Positions 1-10,941 of a stretch of 64,000 bases of DNA are shown here, piece by piece. The stretch spans positions 186,001 to 250,000 of the forward strand of contig CANXME010002283.1 in assembly GCA_948144175.1 (NCBI GenBank). The letters are read 5' to 3'. The position numbers and the translations under genes were made by a program. The first letter of the stretch is position 1; each line of letters begins with the position of its first letter. A model generated the notes under the pieces. The model was given only the letters and a program-made list of their open reading frames with translations, did not search any database and was not told the DNA's origin. Source of the DNA: Closterium sp. NIES-65 (Eukaryota; Streptophyta; Zygnematophyceae; Desmidiales; Closteriaceae).

Positions 1-285
1 TGGGGGTGCGGAGCCTGGGGGTGCTGAGCCTGCGGGTTCGGAGCCTGGGGGTGCGGAGCCTAGGGTTGCTGGGTCTTCTCGTGTGGCCTCTGGTGGTGCT
101 TCGTCGAGGCGGGAGCTACCCTCTCCGCAGGAGCTGCGCGAGTGGTTTGCCTGGCGCTGGAGACGTGCTGCTGGAGCTGGAGGTGCTACTGTTGCTGCTG
201 GTCCTGGAGGTGCTCGTACTGGCGGTACTGGAGCTGCTGGGACTGGGGGTGCTGCTGGGGCTACTGGCGGAATGAGAGCCAGAAT
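1..285 (+). pseudogene. Family B copia linker fragment (between integrase and RT)
   Basis: This is the tail of a family B polyprotein: EPGGA-type repeats followed by a conserved block containing SSRRELPSPQELREWF and then an Ala/Gly-rich tract. The same block appears in the other B copies near 16.4, 29.3 and 48.2 kb. Its frame is open from about position 83 and runs straight into the minisatellite that follows. No catalytic domain is present. The element start lies outside the window and RT/RNase H are missing on the right. Assignment to family B is secure; the function of this linker is unknown. Confidence 0.8.
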
Positions 286-814
286 GGCGGAGGATGGCGG
301 GACGAGAGGCGGAATTGCGGTAGACAGCTGCAAGAGAGGCGGAATGGCGGTAGATGGTGGAGTGGCGGTAGATGGCGGAATGCAAGGTATAATGGCGGTA
401 GATGGCGGAACGAGAGGCGGAATGGCGGTAGATGGCGGAATGCAAGGCGTAATGGCGGTAGATGGCGGAATGACGACAAATGGTGGAATGCAAGGCGGAA
501 TGGCGGGAGACGGCGGAACGAGAGGCGGAATGTCGGTAGACGGCGGAACGAGAGGTGGAATGGCGGTAGACGGCGGAACGAGAGGCGGAATGGCGGTAGA
601 CGGCGGAACGAGAGGTGGAACGGCCGTATATGGTGGAGTGAGAGTTGGAATGATGGTAGATGGCGGGATGAGAGGGAAGGGGGAAGGGAGGTGAGGTCAG
701 ACGGAGGAAGGGAGGTGCCATGAGAGGGAGAGAGGAGGTGCTGTGGGAGAGGGGTGGGAGGTGAGGTCAAAGGGGGAAGGGATGTGTTTTAAGAGGGGGA
801 AAGGAGGTGATATC
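286..814 (+). repeat. Purine-rich minisatellite with ~30-bp units, plus G/A-rich flank
   Basis: Imperfect tandem units of about 30 bp built from GGCGG, TAGATGGCGGAA and CGAGAGGCGGAA words run to about 690. A looser G/A-rich stretch (GGGAGGTGAGGTCA-like words) continues to the start of the A1 LTR at 815. One frame stays open through the array (reading MAVDGG/TRGG units), but that follows from the repeat composition. It sits exactly where the B linker loses its normal sequence, so it may have expanded from a G-rich part of that linker. No gene is seen here. Confidence 0.8.
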
Positions 815-1955
815 TGTCAACGGGAGTTGTGTGTTGGCCCCGTCCTCGCTTGGGCGGAGCAGACTTCGTGGTTGGTTGTGAGGGGAGCAGCCGACGTGCA
901 GCAGTGGGCGAGCTGGTTGACGAGGAGGTCGACCTGCACGGAGACCACTGTATGGGCACCGACTTTAGGGTGGCGCCAACTTCAGGGAGGTCGACCTGGG
1001 AAGTCGACCTGCGGAGGAAGTCAACTTGGGGCAGCCGACTTGGGTGGTCGGCTGACATGACTGCTGGTCGACTTGGTGGTTGGTCGACCAGGCGTGATGG
1101 TCGACCTGACCTGGTGGTTGACGAAGGACGGGCCGTCATCGACCTTGACTCAGGACGCCGAGCAGTTGGGCGTCGAGAAGTTGGGTGTCAACTTGGTGAA
1201 GCCGACTTTGGGTAGCCGACTTGGGTGGTCGGCTGACAACTGCACTGGTCGACATGGAGCTCGTCGACCGGGAGTGACGTCAACCTGGAGCTGGTCGACC
1301 AGGGGCGTGGTCGACTTGGTGAGGTTGACTTCAGGTGGTCGTCGACTTGGGAGGACGACGGGCACATACAAAAGCAGCTGGTCGACGTGGTTGCCCGGTC
1401 GACCAGGTTACCTGGGTCACTAGGTTCTGCGGAGGAGTGCGACGGTTGCCCAGGCGAAGCTGGCGAGTCCGACCTCGGTGGTGGTATCCCGAGGTCGACA
1501 TGGCGGATCAAGTGGATTCGTCAGCACGAGGATGACTTGGTGTGTGCGTTGTGCAGGTGACGAGGCTCAGCCCGCCAATCATCTGCGAGCACCTGCGAAG
1601 CGGGTGCGCTGCTGTTCTGCGAGAGCAATGCTTGCACGCCGTCAACCTGCGACGTTGGCACGCCGTCGACTTTGCACTGCTGGAGCGCGGTCGTCCAAGT
1701 CGTGCTCGAACGCGGTCGACTGCGCTGTGCTGGCAGTCGACCGACCTGAATGCTAGCTCTGATGTAATCTTACCATGCCAACTTCATTGTACCATTGTTG
1801 TCAACTTTCTCTAGTGAAACTCTTGCCAACTTTCCACGTGAACTAGCAAGCAGTGTATGCACTAGGAAAACGACTAAGGACCAACGAACGCAGAGATCCA
1901 CGAGCACCCGTGCCTAGCCCGTAGTCCAGCTCCCGCTGTAGCAGTTATCTCTCCA
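815..1955 (+). repeat. 5' LTR of A1 (family A)
   Basis: It starts TGTCAACGGGAGTT and ends at CTCTCCA just before the primer site, about 1.14 kb. It shares order and sequence with the A2 and A4 LTRs, including many GTCGAC words and the 3' block with GTGAAACTCTTGCCAA. Open frames across it are composition artefacts and encode nothing recognisable. Confidence 0.9.
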
Positions 1956-1972
1956 TGGTGCGGTGAGCGTGG
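1956..1972 (+). promoter_or_regulatory. Primer-binding site of A1
   Basis: TGGTGCGGTGAGCGTGG lies directly after the LTR and is identical at the same place in A2 and A4. Its complement ends in CCA, as a tRNA 3' end should. It is not the initiator-Met site (TGGTATCAGAGC) used by most plant copia elements. The donor tRNA is not identified. Confidence 0.75.
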
Positions 1973-2058
1973 AAGGCATAAACTTACCTCTCAGTCAGGT
2001 CGACGTAGAGGTCACTTACCTAAGTTGTTCGTAGGCCGGCAGCTGTGCAGTCACTAAC

Positions 2059-2697
2059 ATGCGCGTAGGTGACACCAAGGTTATGGACACCCTGGAGGGA
2101 CGGCTGGAGGATGCTAGGAGACGCCATGAGGCCCAGGAGTATGGGATGATACCCTGGGCGGTCGTCGAGGCTGGACTCCGCTCCATGTGGGCGACGGAGC
2201 ATCCCCCTTCCGACCAGCTTCTCCTCGACCGGTGACCAACGAAGGCGGCGTCGACATGGGCGTCAAGTCGGCAGCAATGCGGGAGGCACGGCGAGGCAGA
2301 GAGGTGTGATTCACGCCGATGAAGTCGGCGGCGTTCAGGCGCGAGGGGTGCTGTCGTCGGCGGCTGCACGGTCCTCGCAGGGCGACGTCGGAGGACGACG
2401 AAGCGGTTTGTCGACGATGTCGGCGACCCAGGTGACGGCGGGCGGGATAACACCGAGCTACGGCTACTTCAAGTTTGCGCCGGACAGGATCTCTGTCACC
2501 CCGCCGCTCGTTGGTCGACATGACATACTCACCTGGAAGGAGGCCATTGAGCCCCAGCTCGAGATGGCTGGGCTGATCAACTTTGCTCGAGCAACAGTGG
2601 CGACCCTGGACGACCCCAACTTACGTTGGGGCTACAACCTCCTGAAGCAGCTGTCCATGACGCCGAGCACGAGGATGACGCTCAACGAGGACAACTT
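2059..2697 (+). pseudogene. A1 gag, 5' part, cut by B1
   Basis: The start of the A-family Gag is visible (MDTLEGRLEDAR, then VTAGG, PSYGYFKF and EAIEPQLEMAGL), matching A2 and A4 residue by residue over long stretches. There is a frameshift near 2210, and an internal deletion joins the LDDPN block directly to YNLLKQLSM. The reading stops at 2697 where the B1 LTR begins. The remainder of this gag resumes at about 18684. It is not functional. Confidence 0.85.
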
Positions 2698-2711
2698 TGT
2701 CAGATCTATAT
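2698..2711 (+). repeat. First 14 bp of the B1 5' LTR
   Basis: TGTCAGATCTATAT matches the start of the B1 3' LTR at 18573 (TGTCTGATTTATAT). The last five bases, TATAT, are the target duplication of A2 and reappear at 10413-10417. Confidence 0.85.
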
Positions 2712-3883
2712 TGTCAACGGGAGTTGGGTATTGGCCCCGTCCTCGCTTGGGCGGAGCCGACTTCGTGGTCGGGTGTGAGGGGAGCAGCCGGCCTTCAGCA
2801 GTGGGTGAGCTGGTCGACGAGGAGGTCGACCTGCACGGGGGACCACTGCACGGGCGCCGACTTCAGGGTGGCGCCGACTTCAGGGAGGTCGACTTGGGTG
2901 TCGACCTGCGGAGGACGTCAACTTGGTGACGTCAACTTGGGGAAGCCGACTTCGGCAGTCGGCTAACGGACTGCTAGTCGACCTGTTAGTGGTTGACTGG
3001 ACCTGGTGGTCGATGAAGGAGGGGCCGACGTCGACCTCGACTCAGGACGCCGAGCAGTTGGGCGTCGAGTAGCGGGGCGTCAACTTTGTGACGCCAGCTT
3101 CGGGTGGCCGACGTGGGTGGTCGGCCGACGACTGTGCTGGTCGACGAGGAGCAGGTCGACCAGGAGTGCTGGTCGACGTGGAGCTGGTCGACCAGAGGGG
3201 ATGTCGACCTGGAGGAGGTCGACCGATGGTGTCGTCGACTTGGTGAGGTCGACGTGGAGGTGGTCGTCGACTTGGGAGGTCGACGGGCACGTACGGGAGC
3301 TGCTGGTCGACGTGGTTGCCTGGTCGACCAGGTTACCTGGGTGACGAAGTGCTGCGGAGGAAGGCGACGGTCGCCCAGGCGAAGTTAGCAAGCCTGACCT
3401 CGGTGGTGGTATCCCGAGGTCGTCGTGGCGGATCAGAGGCAGTCGTCAGCTCGAGGTTGACGTGGTGTGTGCGCTGTGCAGGTGACAAGACTCTGCGCGC
3501 CAATCATCTGCGCACAACTGCGAAGCAGGGTGCACTGCTGTCCTGCGTGAGCAACGCTGTCACGCCGTCAACCTGCGACGTTGGCACGCCGTCGACCTTG
3601 CCTTGCTGGAGCTCGGTCGACGAAGCTGTGCTGGAACGCGGTCGACCAAGCTGCGCTGGCAGTTGGCCGACCTGAATGCTTGCTCTGATGTAGTCTTGCA
3701 TTGCCAACTTCATTGTACCATTGTTCTGAACTTTTCCTAGTGAAACTCTTGCCAATTTCCCCCGTGAAATAGCAAGTAGTGTGTGCACAAGGAAAACGTC
3801 TAAGGACCAACGAACGCAGACATCACACGAGCACACGTGCCTAGCCAGTACTCTAAGCTCCCGTTGTAGTAGTTATCTCCGCA
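2712..3883 (+). repeat. 5' LTR of A2
   Basis: 1,172 bp, from TGTCAACGGGAGTTGGG to TTATCTCCGCA. The middle ~600 bp is dense in GTCGAC and in the 12-bp palindrome CTGGTCGACCAG. The last ~250 bp are more ordinary and best conserved between copies, including GTGAAACTCTTGCCAA, which may mark the transcribed R/U5 part (inference). Confidence 0.95.
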
Positions 3884-3900
3884 TGGTGCGGTGAGCGTGG
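3884..3900 (+). promoter_or_regulatory. Primer-binding site of A2
   Basis: TGGTGCGGTGAGCGTGG is immediately adjacent to the LTR end, identical to the A1 and A4 sites. Its complement ends CACCGCACCA. The source tRNA is not identified. Confidence 0.75.
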
Positions 3901-3988
3901 ACGGCACACGACTTACCTTCAGTCAGGTCGACGTAGACACCACTTACCTATTTCGTAGTTGCAGGCCGGCAACTGTGCTGTAGTCACT

Positions 3989-6900
3989 ATGGTAGGAGCC
4001 GTAGGTGACGCGGGGGTGGTGGACACCCTAGAGGCACGGTTGGAGAACGCGAGGAGGAAGCACGAGGCCAATGAGTATGGCGACTTGCCCTGGCCGGTCG
4101 TCGAGGCTGGACTCCGCTCCATGTGGGCGACGGAGCACCCGTCTCGACCTGCCTCTCCTCGTCCGGTGAACAACGAAGGCGGCGTCGACGTGGGCGTCAA
4201 CACCGGTGGTGGTCAAGTCGGCAGCAGTGTTGGAGGCACGTCGAGGCAAAGAGGTGTGATACACGCCGGTGAAGTCGGCGGCGTTCAGGCGCGAGGGATG
4301 CAGACGTCGGCGGCTGCAGGCTCTTCGCGGGGTGACGTCGGAGGTCGACGGAGTGGGCTGTCGACGATGTCGGCGTCCTAGGTGACGGCGGGTGGGATTG
4401 CACCGAGCTACGGCTACTTCAAGTTTACGCCGGACAGGATCTCGGTCACCCCTCCACTGGTCGGTCGACCCGACATACTCACGTGGAAGGAAGCCATCGA
4501 GCCCCAGCTGGAGATGGCCGGGCTGATCGGCTTCGCCCGAGGGACCGTGGCGACGCCGGAGGAGCACCACCCCGACCTGCGTGCGGAGTTTCGCGCCGTG
4601 CAGTTGTTGACCTTCACGGTCATCTCGCGGTGCTGCTCGTCGGGCGTGCAGATCGCCTTGAAGTGGTGCCGGGAGTACCTCGACGCCGGCCACCGGGCGT
4701 GGCACTTCATTGAGTCGACGTACCAGGTCACCGACGACCTGTTCATCGCCCAGCTGGAGGGACAGCTGACACACCTGCGTATGGGCGACGAGGAGAGTGC
4801 GACCGACTACTGCAACCGAGCCAGGCGAATTCTCGCCACCATCAGGATGGCCGGCGCGCAGTACTCCACGGCGTCGTACATCACCCATGTCATGCAGGGT
4901 CTCTCTAGCAGCTACAACCTGCTGAAGCGGCTGTCTATGGCGCCGAGCACAAGGGCGATGCTCAACGAGGACAACCTGACCTCATACATCCTGCAGGACG
5001 AGGCGATGCAGGAGGTTGAGCGATTGCAGGAGCTCTTGGCGCAGGCCAACTTCATCGCCCCTGCGAAGCAAGGAGGCCAACCAGGACAGCGCGGACAGTC
5101 TGGTGGCGGCGGGAGCGGTAGCTGGAAGTCGACCAAGGAGGTCGAGAAGAAGTCGACCAAGGACGGCGGTCGAGGAGGAGGAGGTCGACGTCGGGAGTGC
5201 TGGATCTGCCACAGCCCCGATCACCTCTCCTTCGATTGTCCCGACCGCAGTGACTCCGACGACGACGACAAGGGCGGCCGCGGGAGGTCTGGCAGCCGTC
5301 GTCCTCGTCGTGGAGGAAATCATCCGCGCAAGGAGAAACAGTCGACCAAGGCATCGACTTCGGCGAAGGGCGCCGACTCCGTTGCAGGCGGCAAGGGGCG
5401 AGACGACAAGATGGCGTCGTGCTCGCTGGTCGGCGTCGTGGAGCCGACCATCTCTCTGGCGCCGGAGGCCGGAGAGGACTTCCAGGCGGTGGCGGCGGCT
5501 GTGCACGTGAACCCGGCGGTGGTCCTGCTCGACAGCGGTTGCTCCCACCACCTGATGGGAACGAAGGAAGCCTTCGTTGACCTGCAGCCGAGTGGCTCCA
5601 TCAAGCACGTGCGCGGCTTCAATGGGGCGCTGCAGGACGTTCAGGGCAGCGGCACCGACGCCCTGCAAGGGGAGGCCGGGAAGCAGGTGCTCATCCCCGA
5701 CGTGTTGTACGTCCCGGGTGTGCGGGCGAACTTGCTGTCGTCCGGCCAGCTTAAGGAGCACGGCGTGAAGCTGCAAGAGGACGGCGACGGGATGGTGCTC
5801 GTCTCGGCAACGGGAGAGGTGCTCGGTCGGGCGACGTACTCCGGGCGTGTCCTCTGCACCGACCTGCGTCCCTGCTCAACGAGGTCGTCGTCGCCCACGA
5901 CGGAGGTTGTGGCTCTGCGGGCGATCGTCTCGAAGACGAAGTCGACGCGGGACCGTATGCATGCCCGGCTTGCACATGTCGGCATGGACACCATATGGAG
6001 CTCGGCGAAGAACGAGGTCGCCATTGGGCTGGACCCCAAGTCGGCGACGGGCGCCGACTCCCCGTGTGTCTCGTGCGTCGGCGGGAAGCTGGCGCGGCAC
6101 ACCTTCCCCGACCAAGGCTCCGACGCCGACGATGTGTTGGCCGTCGTGCACATCGACCTGTGCGGGCCATTCCGCGTGGCTGCCAAGGATGGCAGCCTGT
6201 ACTTCTTGTTGCTGAAGGACCGCAAGACCCGCTACGTGTGGGTGAAGCCGGTCACCAAGAAGTCAGATGCGTTGCCGGCGTTCGTGCAGTGGCTGGCAGT
6301 GGCTGAGCGGCAGACGAAGAGGTCGGTGTTAAAGCTGCGCTCTGACCGGGGAGGGGAGTTCCTCGGGAAGCAGTTCACCGACTTCGTGAACGGCAAGGGG
6401 ATCATCCACGACCTGACCTGCCCATACACCCCGCAGCAGAACGGCATGGCGGAGCGGGAGATGAGGACGGTGGTGGAGTCGGTGCGGACAATGCTGCTGC
6501 ACATGGGCGTGCAGCACCACTGGTGGCACCTCGCTCTCCGGCAGGCCGTCTGGGTCCGCAACTGCCTTGAGAGGTCGGCGCTGCCGCCGGGGACGACGCC
6601 GCACCAACTGCTGATCGGGAAGAAGCCCGACTTGTCGCTGGCGCGGGTGTGGGGCTGCATGGCGCAGTTCCTTGTCCCTGAGCAGCAGCGTAGTGGGAAG
6701 CTGAAGCCGAAGGCCAGGTGGGGCCTGCACCTTGGCGTGTCGGCGGCGAGCAAGGGCTGGGAGCTCCTCGACGTCGACGCCGACCGGGTGGTCACCACGT
6801 CGGATGTGGTGTTCTATGAGGAGCTGTCGCTGGCCGAATGGAAGACGGAGTACGGGTCGGTGTCCGGCCGCTCGTCGCCCACCCCGCCCTCTGACACCTC

Positions 6901-9115
6901 GTCGGCGACGCTGCCACTGCTTGCCGAGGTCGGTGAGCTTGCTATTACGGACGTCGAGGACGTCCGCCCCCCTACCCCTCCCCCTCCGACCCCTGCCCCT
7001 CCCCTCGTGGCCGACCTGCGTGGGCTGACCTCGGTGTCGGCCTCCGGCGATGAGGGGAGTAGTGGGACGTCGCCTTCGGCCAATTGCATCGCCGGTGGCC
7101 GACGTGACGAGCGGCAGGTCGACGTGGGATTGCAGTCGACGTCGACAGGGGAGGAGCAGGTCGAGAAGCAGGTCGAGGACCAGCGGCCGACAAAGGAGCA
7201 AGCAGCAGTGACGCCGACCAAGAAGCAGTTGGCAACAGCAGGGGAGAAGTCGGCTGGGACGCCGGCTGAGGAGCAGCAGGACGCCGAGGGCAGCGACAAC
7301 AGCAACGATGGAGGGGACGCCGAAGAGGTCCAGCCAGGACCACGGCGTTCAGGTCGACTTCGGAGACCGCCTGACTTCTTCGTCCCCGCTGCCTTCACCA
7401 CGGTGTACGACGTGGACGATGAGGCCGACGACCTGCTGTACGACGATGCCGAGGAGGCTGAGGAGTTTCCAGAGCTCGACCCCGACATGCTAGCCAACCC
7501 CGAGCACCGTTGGGACATCTCGACGATGACGGTGAAGGAGGCGTTGGCGAGCTGGAAGGGCCCGGCGGTGAAGGCCGCCATGGAGGAGGAGATTCGCAGC
7601 CTCCTCAACATGGGAACGTGGGAGTTGGTCGAACGCCCGCCGGGAGTGAACGTCATGAAGAACCGGTGGGTGTTGACGACGAAGTACCACGTCGACGACA
7701 CCGTCGAGCGCGATAAGGCGAGGCTGGTTGTGAAGGGCTTCACACAGGTGTACGGCGCCGACTACGACGAGACGTTCGTGCCGGTGGGCAGCTACGTCAC
7801 GCTGAGGATCTTCCTCAGCATCGTCGCCGTCCGCAACCTCAACTTGATGCAGCTCGACATGAAGAACGCCTTCTTGCAGAGCAAGCTCGACAGGGTGCTC
7901 TACATGTCCCAGCCGGACTACTTCAACGACGGGACCGGCCGGGTGTGCAAGTTGCTGAAGAGCCTGTACGGGCTAAAGCAGTCGCCGCTGCTGTGGTACT
8001 TGGCGCTCAATGACGTGCTGGTCGGCGCCGGGTGGAAGAAGAGCCAGGTCGACGAGGCTTTCTACTTCAAGGACGGAAAGGACGGAGTGGCCTGCTGGGT
8101 GCTGGTCTACGTCGACGACCTACTTGCCGCCAGCAGTAGCGCCGCGATGTTGAAGGAGTTGAAGGAGCTTCTGGAAGCCGCCTTCGAGCTGCGTGAGATC
8201 TCGCCGGTGCAGAAGTACCTCGGGCTGGAGATCGTCCGCGACAGGTCGGCGGGGAAGCTGTGGCTGCACCAGCAGGGCTACGCCGACAAGCTTCGTAGGC
8301 GCTTCATCGACGAGGAGCAGACCGGGCGCACCCCGAAGACGCCGGTCTCGGTCGATGCCTACGCCGAGCTCACGTTCGATGACGAGGAGGCACAAGAGCG
8401 GCAGGAAGAGGAGTACCGGCAGAAGGTCGGCTCGCTGCAGTTCGCGGCGACGACGACGAGGCCGGACATCGCCTTCGCCTGCAGCAAGCTGGGGAGCGGC
8501 CTCACGGTGAGGAGCGACCAGCACTGGCGCGAGGTCGACCGCTGCCTCGCCTACCTCGCCAATACGCGCGACACTGCCCTGGAGTTCGGCGGTGGACCTG
8601 AGTCACTGGGGCTGGTCGGCTACGTGGACGCCGACGACGCTGGTGATAAACAGAACAGGACGAGCACGGGTGGCTACGTGTTCGTCTACGGAGGGGCTGC
8701 AGTCTCCTGGTCGAGCCAGCGCATTAAGTGCGCGACGTTGTCGTCGACCGAGTCGGAGTACGTGGCGGCCACTGAAGCTGGCAAGGAGGGACGCCGCCTT
8801 CGCTTCCTCCTCGCAGAATTCCGGCAACTGGACGCCGGGAAGCCGACTGTCCTGCGAGTGGACAACAAGTCGGCCATCACGGTCGCCGAGGGCATGGGGT
8901 TGACGGGCAACCTCAAGCACATGGAGCGGCGACAGGCCTGGCTGCAGCACATGGTGAAGCGCGGGAAGTTCTCGCTGTAGTACATCCCAACCGCTGAGCA
9001 GCCGGCCGACTTCCTGACGAAGGCGCTGCACTATCCGGCCTTCAACCGGTGCTCCGTCGCAATCGGCCAGGTGCGCTTGGCCGACGTGAGCGACGGCGAC
9101 AACGACGTGCAGTAG
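3989..9115 (+). pseudogene. Ty1/copia gag-pol polyprotein of A2 (1,708 codons, two nonsense codons)
   Basis: This single frame encodes the whole polyprotein; the start is the first ATG after the primer site. Order from residue 1: Gag; a CCHC zinc knuckle near residue 404 (CWICHSPDHLSFDC); aspartic protease (DSGCSHH, Asp at 515); the integrase HH-CC region, then the D,D35E triad at 723, 786 and 822 (HIDLCG, SDRGGEF, NGMAERE); a Pro/Glu-rich linker; reverse transcriptase with the YVDD box near 1374; RNase H (YVDADD, STESEY, VDNKSA) and the terminal PADFLTKAL block. Two in-frame TAG codons interrupt it. At 4379 TAG replaces CAG of A1 and A4; at 8978 TAG replaces AGG of A4. The 1,532-codon stretch between them is open. 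All catalytic residues are intact, so it died recently, or is read through or supplied in trans. Confidence 0.93.
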
Positions 9116-9234
9116 TAGGTGCCATGCCCTCTTGCATGGCTGGTGCGGTGACCGGTGTGCTGTGTGTTGGGTGCACGCCGCGGACTATTCCGGAGCTGTA
9201 CTGCCGTGTGGGCTGGGGGCCCAAGCGTGAACGC

Positions 9235-9244
9235 GGCAGGGGAG
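9235..9244 (+). other. Polypurine tract of A2
   Basis: GGCAGGGGAG abuts the 3' LTR start (TGTCAAC) and is conserved before the 3' LTRs of A4 (56847-56856) and, as GCAAAGGAG, A1 (22976-22984). This is the expected plus-strand primer position. Confidence 0.75.
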
Positions 9245-10412
9245 TGTCAACGGGAGTTGGGTATTGGCCCCGTCCTCGCTTGGGCGGAGCCGACTTCGTG
9301 GTCGGGTGTGAGGGGAGCAGCCGGCCTTCAGCAGTGGGTGAGCTGGTCGACGAGGAGGTCGACCTGCACGGGGGACCACTGTACGGGCGCCGACTTTGGG
9401 GTGGCGCCGACTTCAGGGAGGTCGACTTGGGTGTCGACCTGCGGAGGACGTCAACTTGGTGACGTCAACTTGGGGAAGCCGACTTCGGCAGTCGGCTAAC
9501 AGACTGCTAGTCGACCTGTTAGTGGTCGACTGGACCTGGTGGTCGACGAAGGAGGGGCCGACGTTGACCTCGACTCAGGACGCCGAGCAGTTGGGCGTCG
9601 AGTAGCGAGGCGTCAACTTCGTGACGCCAGCTTCGGGTGGCCGACGTGGGTGGTCGGCCGACGACTGTGCTGGTCGACGAGGAGCAGGTCGACCAGGAGT
9701 GCTGGTCGACGTGGAGCTGGTCGACCAGAGGGGATGTCGACCTGGAGGAGGTCGACCGATGGTGTCGTCGACCTGGTGAGGTCGACGTGGAGGTGGTCGT
9801 CGACTTGGGAGGTCGACGGGCACGTACGGGCGCTGCTGGTCAATGTGGTTGCCTGGTCGACCAGGTTACCTGGGTGACGAAGTGCTGCGGAGGAAGGCGA
9901 CGGTCGCCCAGGCGAAGTTAGCAAGCCCGACCTCGGTGGTGGTATCCCGAGGTCGTCGTGGCGGATCAGAGGCAGTCGTCAGCTCGAGGTTGACGTGGTG
10001 TGTGCGCTGTGCAGGTGACAAGACTCTGCGCGCCAATCATCTGCGCACAACTGCGAAGCAGGGTGCACTGCTGTCCTGCGTGAGCAACGCTGTCACGCCG
10101 TCAACCTGCGACGTTGGCACGCCGTCGACCTTGCCTTGCTGGAGCTGGGTCGACGAAGCCGTGCTGGAACGCGGTCGACCAAGCTGCGCTGGCAGTTGGC
10201 CGACCTGAATGCTTGCTCTGATGTAAGCATTGCCAACTTCATTGTACCATTGTTCTGAACTTTTCCTAGTGAAACTCTTGCCAATTTCCCCCGTGAACTA
10301 GCAAGTAGTGTGTGCACAAGGAAAACGTCTAAGGACCAACGAACGCAGACATCACACGAGCACACGTTCCTAGCCAGTACTCTAAGCTCCCGTTGTAGTA
10401 GTTATCTCCGCA
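9245..10412 (+). repeat. 3' LTR of A2
   Basis: 1,168 bp, same ends as the 5' LTR. The main difference is a 4-bp deletion near 10225, plus scattered, mostly transition changes. It is followed by the TATAT duplication and then the remainder of the interrupted B1 LTR. Confidence 0.95.
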
Positions 10413-10417
10413 TATAT

Positions 10418-10528
10418 GACATAGTTACTGTAGGCTATAGTGGGGTAGCACATATGGGGTACAGATTTCTAGGGTTTGCACTTGTACCCAACTTTCACTT
10501 AGTCATTTCATTCTCGTTCAGTTTCTCA
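10418..10528 (+). repeat. Remainder of the B1 5' LTR
   Basis: It continues the 14 bp at 2698-2711. It contains the family B/D core TAGTGGGGTA and GGGGTACA and ends in TTTCTCA directly before the primer site. Together the two parts make a 125-bp LTR. Confidence 0.9.
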
Positions 10529-10542
10529 TGGTATCGAGCAGG
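10529..10542 (+). promoter_or_regulatory. Primer-binding site of B1
   Basis: TGGTATCGAGCAGG is a variant of the initiator-tRNA-Met site TGGTATCAGAGC. The B2 and B4 copies read TGGTATAGAGCAGG at the same place. Confidence 0.75.
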
Positions 10543-10941
10543 TTCCCGTGTGGGAACTGTTCCTAGGGCCCACCACCTTTTTTCCTGCTCGGAGCGCGCT
10601 CTACACTGCCCGAGTCGCGCTCCCCTCTCACGGCCCCGTCGAGCCGCCCTTTCGACCCTGTCGCGTCGCGCTTGCGGCCCCGTCGCGTCGCCCTCGCGGC
10701 CCCTTCACGTCGCGCCGCCCTAGCGGCCGCGTCGCGCCGCCCTCGCGGCCCCGATCCGCCGCCCTCGCGGCTCCGTCGCGTCGCGCCGCCCTCGCGGCCC
10801 TTTCACGCCGCCCTCGCGGCCCTTTCTAGCCGCCCTTGCGGCCTCTTCAAGCCGCCCTCGTGACCCCCCCCTCCTAGCCGCCCTAGCGGCCCCGTCGCCT
10901 ACCCCTGCGGCCCCGTCACCTACCCCTGAGGCCCCGGCGCC
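10543..10941 (+). repeat. GC-rich leader of B1, first part
   Basis: Untranslated leader between the primer site and gag. It has degenerate tandem words of the type CGCCCTCGCGGCCC and GTCGCGTCG. Comparable C/G-rich leaders are present in B2 and B4 and in family D. Open frames here are low complexity on both strands. Element C interrupts the leader after GCGCC at 10937-10941. Confidence 0.75.

Larger units (their letters stand above)
2712..10412 (+). mobile_element. Family A copia element A2, full length (7.7 kb), TSD TATAT
   Basis: Complete element with two LTRs of about 1.17 kb that start TG and end CA, a primer site, one long gag-pol frame and a purine tract before the 3' LTR. It is flanked by TATAT at 2707-2711 and 10413-10417, and it sits in the TATA-like part of the B1 LTR. 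By eye the two LTRs differ at about 18 positions plus one 4-bp indel, roughly 98.4% identity, so the insertion is fairly recent. It is the best-preserved autonomous-type element in the window. Confidence 0.96.

Noticed and set aside
815-1955. Many 60-120-codon frames on both strands of the A LTRs
   Set aside because: GTCGAC-rich DNA has few stop codons; the frames differ between LTR copies and show no domain.
4028-4888. 286-codon minus-strand frame overlapping A2 gag
   Set aside because: Antisense shadow of a GC-rich coding region; the plus strand carries the recognisable Gag.
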